From NCBI GenBank assembly GCA_002482715.1, contig DLGN01000165.1:1-5486 (forward strand): a stretch of DNA of 5,486 nucleotides, given 5' to 3'. Shown in pieces: positions 1 through 5,486 of the stretch (the first letter of the stretch is position 1; every line of letters begins with the position of its first letter). The notes below the pieces were generated by a model that saw only the letters and a program-made list of their open reading frames with translations, ran no database searches and was not told where the DNA came from. Position numbers and translations under genes: made by a program. This DNA comes from Oxalobacteraceae bacterium UBA7693. Its GTDB lineage: Bacteria > Pseudomonadota > Gammaproteobacteria > Burkholderiales > Burkholderiaceae_D.

Positions 1-67
1 CCAGGCTGGCCGCCTGCAGCTTGACCAGGCTGGGTGTGAGTGTGGCACTGAACAGTAGGCTCTGCCG
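1..67 (-). other. Exon-like DEAD-box helicase fragment, copy 1 (cut by window edge)
   Basis: Read on the minus strand from 67 downward, this copy encodes RQSLLFSATLTPSLVKLQ followed by AASL, and then runs off the window. It contains the SAT motif (motif III) of DEAD-box RNA helicases in its usual RQ-x-LLFSAT setting. The upstream spacer has a TAG in this frame, so any coding stretch begins close to the RQ codons. Copy 1 lies only 165 bases from copy 2, against 236-268 for the others, because the spacer between them has lost the CAGCCTTCAAAGCC block. Confidence 0.6.
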
Positions 68-145
68 GCGGCCAACACCCCGTTTCTAGTCTGCCCAAAA
101 CCTCACACTAAACCACAACCATAACCACCGCCAGGGCTCACTCAC

Positions 146-232
146 CTGAAACACGTGCGCGTCAGCCAGGCTAGCCTGCTGCAGCTTGATCAAGCTAGGT
201 GTGAGTGTGGCGCTGAACAGTAGGCTTTGCCG
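146..232 (-). other. Exon-like DEAD-box helicase fragment, copy 2
   Basis: The minus strand gives 29 codons with core RQSLLFSATLTPSLIKLQ and ending DAHVFQ. The CAG codon at 148-146 is followed by GTGAGT (145-140), the standard eukaryotic splice donor. This copy has CAA instead of CAG at the RQ position, a synonymous change that removes the CGGCAG acceptor-like string; an AG two bases further in remains. Compared with copy 4, about nine codons differ synonymously and one non-synonymously (Q for A after KLQ). A TAA lies in frame just upstream, in the spacer. Confidence 0.6.
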
Positions 233-381
233 GCAACCAAGATCCCTTTATCAGTGCGCCCAAACCTGTCACCTAAAGCACACACACATTGCCACCAGGC
301 TGCCCTGGTCAGAGCCCGGCAGCCTTCAAAGCCAAGCTGACAGGTCGTACCCATAGTCTGCTCAACCGCGCCGCCACCCAC

Positions 382-468
382 CTGGAACACATGCGCATCA
401 GCCAAGCTGGCCACCTGCAGCTTGATCAAACTAGGAGTAAGTGTGGCGCTGAACAGCAGGCTCTGCCG
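382..468 (-). other. Exon-like DEAD-box helicase fragment, copy 3
   Basis: The minus strand gives 29 codons with core RQSLLFSATLTPSLIKLQ, then VASLADAHVFQ, followed by the donor-like GTGGGT (381-376). Against copy 5, eight codons differ synonymously and two differ conservatively (I/V and V/A). The spacer upstream happens to be open in frame here (AEYKGNCGC before RQ), but the same position is closed by stops in copies 1, 2 and 4, so it is probably not coding. Confidence 0.6.
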
Positions 469-649
469 GCAGCCACAATTCCCTTTGTACTCTGCCCACA
501 ACCCCAGCCACTAACCAAACACACAGCCACTAGGCCGGCCTGTAAAGGCTTGACTCCGCAGCCTTTAAAGCCAGGCTGACAGGTCAGCATCCCTGTCCAT
601 AAGCCCCAAAGAACTGCCAAAACCTGTGCTCAAACGCCCCCCTACCCAC

Positions 650-736
650 CTGGAACACGTGCGCATCGGCCAGGCTGGCCGCCTGCAGCTTGATCAAGCT
701 GGGTGTCAACGTGGCGCTGAACAGCAGGCTCTGCCG
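650..736 (-). other. Exon-like DEAD-box helicase fragment, copy 4
   Basis: The minus strand gives 29 codons with core RQSLLFSATLTPSLIKLQ, then AASLADAHVFQ, followed by donor-like GTGGGT (649-644). The bases upstream end in CGCCGGCAG, which fits a NCAG-type splice acceptor. The frame in the upstream spacer is closed by TGA. From the Ser codon to the last Gln codon the segment is 81 bases, a multiple of three, so skipping or including it would keep frame. Confidence 0.6.
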
Positions 737-886
737 GCGCCCTCAAACCCCTTTGTACTCTGCCCAACACCCCGCACCTAAATCACACACATCACCACTA
801 AGCTGGCCTGGTCAGGCTTGACTCGGCAGCCTTCACAGCCAAGCTGACGCATCAGCGCAGCCTCCTATCAACACGCTGCCACCCAC

Positions 887-973
887 CTGGAACACGTGCG
901 CATCAGCCAGGCTGGCCGCCTGCAGCTTGACCAGGCTGGGCGTCAGTGTGGCACTGAACAGCAGGCTCTGCCG
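887..973 (-). other. Exon-like DEAD-box helicase fragment, copy 5
   Basis: The minus strand gives 29 codons with core RQSLLFSATLTPSLVKLQ, then AASLADAHVFQ, followed by donor-like GTGGGT (886-881). It would be the first copy in the direction of minus-strand transcription. A spacer of the same family continues from 974 to about 1144, where a further copy would be expected to begin but does not. From memory of the family, DDX49/Dbp8 helicases carry RQTLLFSATLT at this place followed by an Ala/Phe/Tyr-rich segment, and that is the best resemblance I can offer. Confidence 0.6.
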
Positions 974-1143
974 GCGGCTGAAACCTCCTTTGTACTCTGC
1001 CCTCAATGTTATACCACACATAGCCACCAGTCTGGCCTGTCAAGGCTTGAATCGGCATCCTTTGAAGCCAGGCTGAAACGTCACCCCTTTCCCCAAGCCC
1101 CAAACAACTGCCAAAGACTGTGCTCCAACACGCCGCCACCCAC

Positions 1144-1150
1144 CGAGAAC
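1144..1150. other. Junction between repeat array and bacterial DNA
   Basis: Similarity to the other spacers runs through CCACCCACC to base 1144, which corresponds to the last base of the exon-like segment. After that the sequence departs from the repeat. A short GAAC match at 1147-1150 may be chance. The next recognisable element is the start codon of the transporter gene at 1173, leaving fewer than 30 bases for a leader. No bacterial promoter is visible on the left side, which fits an artificial or recombinational join better than a natural upstream region. Confidence 0.6.
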
Positions 1151-1172
1151 CATCACAAAAAACGGAAAAACC

Positions 1173-2501
1173 ATGACCAACAACGCACCAACTCAATCCA
1201 AAAAACAAGTCGTAGTCGCCATGTTCTTCATCGCCCTACTCTTCTTCATCCTCGGCTTCGTCACTTGGCTCAATGGTTCTCTAATTCCCTTCCTCAAAAT
1301 CGTCTGCGATCTAAACGACTTCCAAGCGCTCTGGGTTACCTTTGCTTTCTACATTGCCTACACCGTGATGGCGCTACCATCTGCAGCGGTGCTCAGTCGC
1401 ATAGGCTATAAGAACGGCATGACCGCCAGTCTCGGTGTCATGGCAATCGGCGCACTGATGTTTATTCCAGCAGCAAAAACTAGCTACTACGGCTTATTTT
1501 TACTCGCCTTATTTACACTTGCCACCGGCATGACCTTGATGCAAACAGCGATTAACCCTTACATCGTTTGTATCGGATCAAGAGAAAGTGCGGCGATGCG
1601 TATCAGTATCATGGGTCTATTTAATAAAGGGGCTGGCATCGTCGTACCTATGGTTTTTACTGCACTGATCTTATCGGGTATCGATCAAAGTACTACCTCA
1701 ACGGCGGCGTTGGCAGCGATGGATCAAGTCGCACGTGAAGCTTTGCGTGACGACCTCGCAGCCCGTCTGGTGACACCGTATATTGTGATGGCGATTGGCT
1801 TGGTGATCTTCATGGCGATCATTCATTTTTCTTCTTTACCAGATCTCGATTTACAGGATGAAGGCAACGGTAGCGATAGTAGTACCACGCGATTTGGCGT
1901 GCTGCAATTTCCGCAGTTAGTATTGGGTGCGATTACATTGTTTGCCTACGTCGGTGTTGAAGTCATCGCTGGCGATACGATAGGTCTGTACGGACAACAT
2001 CTTGGCGTAGAACATTTCTTGAAACTCACTTCTTACACCATGGGTTTTATGGTGTTGGGCTATCTATTAGGTGTAGTCGCTATCCCAAAATTTTTATCAC
2101 AAAAAAGTGCACTGATCTTGTCGGCGTTAAGCGGTATCCTTTTCACCGCTGGTGTCGCAATGAGTTCGTCCACCGACACTAGCATTGCACAAGCCATAAT
2201 TGGCTGGACTGGTGTGCCCGTTGTTCCGAATTCCGTCATGTTCTTGGCACTATTGGGTTTTGCCAATGCGCTAGTCTGGCCTGCCGTCTGGCCTTTAGCA
2301 CTTGAAGGTCTGGGCAAATACACTGCGGCAGGATCTGCCTTATTAATCATGGGTATTGCAGGTGGCGCGATTTTACCGATGGTGTATGGTCACTTTTCCG
2401 ATACTGGTGGCGCACAAGGTGCTTACTGGGTGATGTTGCCTTGCTATGCGATGATTTTGTTCTATGCGCTCAAAGGCCACAAGATCACCAGTTGGAAATA
2501 A
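1173..2501 (+). CDS. MFS transporter, FucP/GluP/NagP sugar family
   Basis: This encodes a 442-residue inner-membrane permease with about 12 helices (roughly 14-35, 51-74, 84-100, 105-128, 143-170, 199-219, 247-268, 284-304, 312-330, 354-375, 383-406, 416-434) and a polar cytoplasmic loop at 221-243. Family marks are TWLNGSLIPF in helix 1, VTFAFYIAYTVMALPS in helix 2, LMQTAINPY in helix 4 and YVGVEVIAGD in helix 7. These match the glucose/galactose and N-acetylglucosamine porters of the fucose-proton symporter family, and length is normal. The two acidic residues I recall as important in E. coli FucP (Asp46, Glu135) align with Gly35 and Gln124 here, as expected for the GluP/NagP side. The start has only a weak A/G-rich leader. 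The deaminase gene follows after 21 bases, so they are probably co-transcribed. The substrate is not determinable; neighbours suggest an N-acylated D-amino acid or amino-sugar compound. Confidence 0.93.
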   Translation: MTNNAPTQSKKQVVVAMFFIALLFFILGFVTWLNGSLIPFLKIVCDLNDFQALWVTFAFYIAYTVMALPSAAVLSRIGYKNGMTASLGVMAIGALMFIPAAKTSYYGLFLLALFTLATGMTLMQTAINPYIVCIGSRESAAMRISIMGLFNKGAGIVVPMVFTALILSGIDQSTTSTAALAAMDQVAREALRDDLAARLVTPYIVMAIGLVIFMAIIHFSSLPDLDLQDEGNGSDSSTTRFGVLQFPQLVLGAITLFAYVGVEVIAGDTIGLYGQHLGVEHFLKLTSYTMGFMVLGYLLGVVAIPKFLSQKSALILSALSGILFTAGVAMSSSTDTSIAQAIIGWTGVPVVPNSVMFLALLGFANALVWPAVWPLALEGLGKYTAAGSALLIMGIAGGAILPMVYGHFSDTGGAQGAYWVMLPCYAMILFYALKGHKITSWK

Positions 2502-2522
2502 ACTTTTTTTACTTGAATCCCC

Positions 2523-3842
2523 ATGTTAAATCTCAGTTCGCTTGATCTCAGTTCGCTCAATCAGCAAATGCTACAGCCTGGCACCAAAGGCTTAGCATTA
2601 ACGAAGCCTTTGCAACAACAAGACATTGCCAATCAACATTGGAATGTCTTGAACGCTGACACAAGCTTTCCAGTCGCGGTATTGAAGCAATCCGCCTTGC
2701 AACATAATTTGCAATGGATGAAGCAATTCTGCGCCAGCATGCAAGTCGTGTTGGCACCGCACGGCAAAACCACGATGTCGCCACAGCTATTCGATATGCA
2801 ATTGAAAAACGGTGCATGGGGAATCACACTGGCGACTGTCAATCAAGCCTTAATCGCCCATCGCTTTGGTGTAAAACGCGTTTTATTAGCGAATCAATTA
2901 ATCAGCCGCAGTGATACACAAGCGATTTTGGCATTAATGCAGGCGGATCCTGAGTTTGCATTTTTCGCTTTAACCGACTCACTCGATGGCGTCGCCCGTA
3001 TGGCAGCGCAAGTGCAAGCATCTGGCCTGAATCGCCCCTTACCCTTATTGGTAGAACTCGGCTTTGCAGGTGGGCGCACGGGTTGCCGCAGTCAAGCCGA
3101 CGCCTTAGAGGTCGCTCGTGCGATTCATCAAAGTCCTTATTTGCAATTAGCGGGGATTGAAGGTTACGAAGGTTTGTTAGTCGGCAAACATCGAGATCAA
3201 GATTTAGTCGCTGTCAAAGCCTTCATCAATGATCTGATCACGCTCACGCAGCAAGCCGATGCTGAGGGTTTATTCGGCAGCGAAAACATCTTATTATCCG
3301 CTGGCGGCTCCGCGTATTTTGATTTGGTTGGACGCGGTTTTGAACACGCGTTGCAACTCTCACGCCCTGTCACTGCCATTTTGCGTAGCGGTTGTTATGT
3401 GACCCACGATCATGGTTTCTACCATCACTTACTGCATGAAATGCAAGCACGAGAAAGCGCCGTTGACGTGGATAATTTGCGCCCAGCCTTAGAAGTCTGG
3501 AGCATGGTGCAATCGCGCCCAGAACCTGATCTGGCGATCCTAACGATGGGCAAACGCGATGCGTCTTATGATATCGATTTACCATTTCCAGTGCAAACAC
3601 ACAGACCAGGCAATGCATCAGCCCCCATCGATTTGCCAGTTGGCTGCAAGATAGAAAAAATGAACGATCAACATGCGTACTTGCGCCTGCCGAAAGACAG
3701 TCCAATCTGCGAAACCCTGCAAGTCGGCGACCTAATCGCCTGCGGGATTTCACATCCGTGTACTACTTTTGATAAATGGCCATTGATACTAGTAGTTGAT
3801 GACAACTATCAAGTGCAATCTGCAATTAATACTTTCTTCTAA
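2523..3842 (+). CDS. PLP-dependent D-amino acid deaminase (D-serine dehydratase-like)
   Basis: This 439-residue cytoplasmic enzyme has an alanine-racemase-type barrel followed by a D-serine dehydratase-like C-terminal domain. The PLP lysine is Lys82 in APHGKTTM; GIEGYEG (211-217), SAGGSAYFD (259-267) and RSGCYVTHD (288-296) fit the cofactor and active-site loops of the family. His411 and Cys413 in SHPCTTFDKW match the zinc pair His-x-Cys of eukaryotic-type D-serine dehydratase; D-threonine aldolases have His-x-Asp. The expected reaction is D-serine (perhaps D-threonine) to 2-oxo acid and ammonia. There is no clear Shine-Dalgarno before the ATG, and a 15-base tandem repeat makes the first residues LSSLDLSSL. 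The next Met is residue 16, also without a good ribosome site, so the N-terminus is slightly uncertain. It sits 21 bases after the transporter and before a D-aminoacylase, supporting D-amino acid catabolism. Exact substrate range is unproven. Confidence 0.9.
   Translation: MLNLSSLDLSSLNQQMLQPGTKGLALTKPLQQQDIANQHWNVLNADTSFPVAVLKQSALQHNLQWMKQFCASMQVVLAPHGKTTMSPQLFDMQLKNGAWGITLATVNQALIAHRFGVKRVLLANQLISRSDTQAILALMQADPEFAFFALTDSLDGVARMAAQVQASGLNRPLPLLVELGFAGGRTGCRSQADALEVARAIHQSPYLQLAGIEGYEGLLVGKHRDQDLVAVKAFINDLITLTQQADAEGLFGSENILLSAGGSAYFDLVGRGFEHALQLSRPVTAILRSGCYVTHDHGFYHHLLHEMQARESAVDVDNLRPALEVWSMVQSRPEPDLAILTMGKRDASYDIDLPFPVQTHRPGNASAPIDLPVGCKIEKMNDQHAYLRLPKDSPICETLQVGDLIACGISHPCTTFDKWPLILVVDDNYQVQSAINTFF
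2530..2559 (+). repeat. 15-base tandem duplication at the gene start
   Basis: ATCTCAGTTCGCT occurs at 2530 and again at 2545, giving two adjacent 15-base units that differ only in their last two bases (TG versus CA). It keeps frame and duplicates a Leu-Ser-Ser-Leu segment at residues 4-12 of the deaminase. This looks like a recent slippage event in a region ahead of the conserved domain. Confidence 0.85.
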
Positions 3843-3916
3843 ACCGTAACGTGTGTGACGCTTCATAAACACTATTCAAACTTAAAATTAGCTGCAATCC
3901 GACGAGATATGAAGTT

Positions 3917-4030
3917 CCCGCCCTTTCAAGGGGCGGGTTAGGGTGGGGATGGGTTTGATTTGAGAAAGAAATATTGTCAATTACTCGATTAGACCCATCC
4001 CCATCCCGACCTTCCCCTTGAAGGGGAAGG
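3917..4030. repeat. REP-like inverted pair of hairpins
   Basis: Two 21-base palindromes face each other. The left one (3917-3937) has a 9-pair stem with one G-T pair and a 3-base loop; the right one (4010-4030) is a perfect palindrome centred on 4020. Inside them, GGGGATGGGT (3944-3953) and ACCCATCCCC (3992-4001) are reverse complements, so the whole block forms an imperfect inverted repeat with arms near 37 bases. Neither hairpin is followed by a T run, so it is not a classic terminator. It resembles the dispersed palindromic elements with CCCCTTGAAGGGG cores seen between genes in many proteobacteria. It may stabilise or attenuate the upstream message. Confidence 0.8.
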
Positions 4031-4072
4031 AGAAAACCGAAGTATCTCAATAGCCTTTATTCTGAATTGTGT

Positions 4073-4101
4073 TTGTGAGATGTTATTCACTCCACTTCAT
4101 A
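4073..4101 (+). promoter_or_regulatory. Possible weak promoter and operator before deacylase gene
   Basis: TTGTGA (4073-4078) and TTCATA (4096-4101) are spaced by 17 bases but match the sigma-70 consensus only partly. GTGA (4075-4078) and TCAC (4087-4090) form a short inverted repeat with 8 bases between. That spacing is two bases more than a CRP site, so a local regulator is the better guess if it is real. Confidence 0.2.
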
Positions 4102-4122
4102 TTTTTAATTGGCACCAAAACC

Positions 4123-5486
4123 ATGACGAAGCCCACCTACGACATCATCATCCGCAACGCCGACGTCATCGATGGCAGCGGCACCGCGCCCTACCGTGCC
4201 GACATCGGCATTGCCGATCAAAAGATCGTCGCGATTGCCCCTGCACTCAGTTTGCAAGGATATGAAATTCTAGACGCCACTGGCTTAGTAGTTGCTCCAG
4301 GCTTTATTGATGTGCACACCCACGATGATAGAGAAGTCATCGATGCGCCAGCGATGTTACCCAAACTCACACAAGGCGTAACGACCGTCATTACGGGCAA
4401 TTGCGGCATCAGCCTATCGCCGTGGTTGGCAAACAAAATACCACCAGCACCGCTGAGCTTAATTGGCACACAAAAAGACTACCGCTACGCCAGCGTTCAA
4501 GACTACGCCAAAGCGGTGAAGCAAGCACAGCCGGCGGTGAATATTGGCATGCTGATTGGCCATTCCACTTTGCGTGTGAATGCCGTTGCTGATTTACAGC
4601 GCGGCGCGACAGAAGACGAAATCAAAGTCATGCAAGACTTGTTAGCCGAAGGCATGCATGCAGGTGCATTGGGCTTTAGTTCTGGTCTCTTTTATCAGCC
4701 CAGCAAAGCCGCCGACAATACCGAAGTCATCGCTTTAGCCAAAATTAGTGCCGCTGCTGGTGGCGTTTATACTTCGCATATTCGCGACGAATACAATGGC
4801 GTGCTCGATGCCTTAGCCGAAGCGTGTGATGCGGGCAAAGAAGCACAATTACCCGTTATCCTATCGCATCACAAATGCGCAGGCCCCGCCAACTGGGGGC
4901 GCACCGCAGAAACATTAGCTTACGTGACCGAGCGCCGTAAAACGCAGGCTGTCGGACTCGACGCCTACCCTTACACCGCGGGCTCCACCGTCCTCGACCC
5001 TGACTATGTCGATGGCGTCATCCGCATCATGATTAGCTTCTCGCAACCCCATCCAGAAACGCAAGGACGCGATCTAGCAGACATCGCAGCCGAATGGCAA
5101 GTCGATCAAAAAACAGCAGCGCGACGCTTGCATCCAGCTGGGGCTGTGTATTTTCAAATGCGTGAAGACGATGTGGAGCGGGTCTTGAGCTATCCACACA
5201 CGATGATAGGTTCGGATGGATTGCCACATGACAGCCATCCACATCCACGCTTATGGGGCGCTTTTCCCCGCGTACTAGGACACTACAGCCGCGACAAAAA
5301 ATTATTCACTTTGACTGAAGCCGTACGTCGCATGACGACGCTATCCGCCGATTATTTTGGGCTAAAACAACGCGGACGTATTGCCCTTAATTGCTGGGCG
5401 GATTTAGTCGTTTTTGATCCAGCAAACATCTCAGACCAAGCGACATTTGCATCACCAAAACAAGCAGCAGTTGGCATACATTGGGT
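4123..5486 (+). CDS. N-acyl-D-amino acid deacylase (D-aminoacylase), 3' end missing
   Basis: The reading frame is open for 454 codons and leaves the window; the family is usually about 480-500 residues, so only the C-terminal edge is missing. It hydrolyses N-acyl-D-amino acids to a D-amino acid and the acid. It belongs to the amidohydrolase superfamily: small beta domain (1-58 plus the C-terminal part), then a metal-binding barrel. Visible ligands are His65 and His67 in DVHTHDD, Cys94 in TGNCGIS, His219 in TSHIRDE, His249 in LSHHKC, and the catalytic Asp365 in GSDGLPHD. These correspond, one or two residues offset, to those I recall for the Alcaligenes enzyme. C-terminal RGRIALNCWADLVVFDP is the usual closing motif. 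No signal peptide is seen, so it is cytoplasmic. The start at 4123 gives a family-typical beginning (YDIIIRNADVIDGSG), although the ribosome site is weak. It could feed D-amino acids to the deaminase upstream. Confidence 0.93.
   Translation, partial: MTKPTYDIIIRNADVIDGSGTAPYRADIGIADQKIVAIAPALSLQGYEILDATGLVVAPGFIDVHTHDDREVIDAPAMLPKLTQGVTTVITGNCGISLSPWLANKIPPAPLSLIGTQKDYRYASVQDYAKAVKQAQPAVNIGMLIGHSTLRVNAVADLQRGATEDEIKVMQDLLAEGMHAGALGFSSGLFYQPSKAADNTEVIALAKISAAAGGVYTSHIRDEYNGVLDALAEACDAGKEAQLPVILSHHKCAGPANWGRTAETLAYVTERRKTQAVGLDAYPYTAGSTVLDPDYVDGVIRIMISFSQPHPETQGRDLADIAAEWQVDQKTAARRLHPAGAVYFQMREDDVERVLSYPHTMIGSDGLPHDSHPHPRLWGAFPRVLGHYSRDKKLFTLTEAVRRMTTLSADYFGLKQRGRIALNCWADLVVFDPANISDQATFASPKQAAVGIHW

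Larger units (their letters stand above)
1..1144 (-). repeat. Tandem array of exon-like units, no bacterial gene
   Basis: This stretch holds five copies of one conserved segment (1-67, 146-232, 382-468, 650-736, 887-973) separated by related spacers of 78, 149, 181 and 150 bases, plus a final 171-base spacer ending at 1144. The four complete conserved segments align without any indel, whereas the spacers vary in length. The spacers share blocks such as GGGCAGAGTACAAAG (minus strand) next to the segment, and a CAGCCTTCAAAGCC-like block. On the minus strand the segments encode a DEAD-box helicase fragment. Spacers carry in-frame stops next to copies 1, 2 and 4, so the array is not one continuous reading frame. 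It is visibly more GC-rich than the genes to its right. I infer a eukaryotic exon/intron array; a degenerate repeat of unknown origin is the alternative. Confidence 0.85.
3843..4122. other. Intergenic region with paired hairpins
   Basis: This 280-base gap between the deaminase and deacylase genes has no convincing reading frame. Its middle is filled by a large imperfect inverted repeat (separate entry). The right-hand 90 bases are AT-richer and are where a promoter for the deacylase would lie. A weak candidate is TTGTGA at 4073 with TTCATA at 4096, at 17 bases spacing, overlapping a GTGA-N8-TCAC element. No rho-independent terminator with a T run is seen directly after 3842. Confidence 0.6.

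Noticed and set aside
190..501. A single continuous minus-strand protein linking copies 3 and 2
   Set aside because: Copy 2 is entered in a different frame from copy 3 and the spacer part is not conserved as protein, so only the 29-codon segments are supported.
289..579. Plus-strand frame through copy 3
   Set aside because: It mirrors the minus-strand codons; variation falls at its first codon positions, which argues against coding.
1..1144. CRISPR array
   Set aside because: Units are 81-87 bases, not 24-48, the spacers are related to each other and vary from 78 to 181 bases.
896..1411. A 171-codon open frame on the plus strand crossing the array end and the transporter start
   Set aside because: It runs through the exon-like copy on the wrong strand and then through the transporter in another frame. 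It also crosses the join, has no domain, and its codon differences between repeat copies are mostly non-synonymous.
3370..3753. A 127-codon minus-strand frame inside the deaminase gene
   Set aside because: It is antisense to conserved enzyme motifs and shows no recognisable domain or ribosome site.
3917..3937. Rho-independent terminator of the deaminase gene
   Set aside because: The hairpin is stable but is followed by TTAGGGTGGGG with no T run, and it lies about 75 bases after the stop codon.
3826..4050. A 74-codon minus-strand frame across the intergenic repeat
   Set aside because: It is made mainly of the palindromic repeat read through, and has no ribosome site or family resemblance.
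4075..4090. CRP binding site
   Set aside because: The half-sites GTGA and TCAC are 8 bases apart rather than 6, and the flanking bases do not match.

Overview
The window reads as two unlike pieces of DNA joined near base 1144. Bases 1145-5486 are bacterial: intronless, closely packed genes on the plus strand that encode a catabolic set for D-amino acids. The gene families, moderate base composition and a palindromic intergenic repeat suggest a beta-proteobacterium, perhaps Oxalobacteraceae (Undibacterium or Herminiimonas type). That placement is an inference from general resemblance, not a search.

Bases 1-1144 hold no bacterial gene. They are a tandem array with five copies of an 81-87 base segment. 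On the minus strand each copy reads as the same 27-29 codons around the DEAD-box RNA helicase motif III (core RQSLLFSATLTPSL). Differences between copies are mostly synonymous on the minus strand. The four complete copies have the same length and are each followed by GTGGGT or GTGAGT, like a eukaryotic splice donor. The spacers between copies vary in length and contain stops. This looks like a multiplied exon of a eukaryotic, possibly green algal, DDX49/Dbp8-type helicase gene. The array stops about 28 bases before the first bacterial start codon. A chimeric assembly is the simplest explanation; a real junction (transfer or integration) is the more exciting but less likely one.

Bacterial layout: (1) 1173-2501, a 12-helix transporter of the FucP/GluP/NagP sugar family. 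(2) 2523-3842, a PLP- and probably zinc-dependent D-amino acid deaminase of the eukaryotic-type D-serine dehydratase / D-threonine aldolase family, 21 bases downstream. (3) 3843-4122, a gap with a two-hairpin REP-like inverted repeat. (4) 4123 to the window end, an N-acyl-D-amino acid deacylase lacking only its extreme C-terminus. Together: the deacylase frees D-amino acids from N-acyl forms, the deaminase turns D-serine-like products into 2-oxo acids and ammonia, and the transporter probably imports the substrate. Likely sources are peptidoglycan turnover products or N-acylated D-amino acids. The transporter's substrate cannot be read from the sequence.
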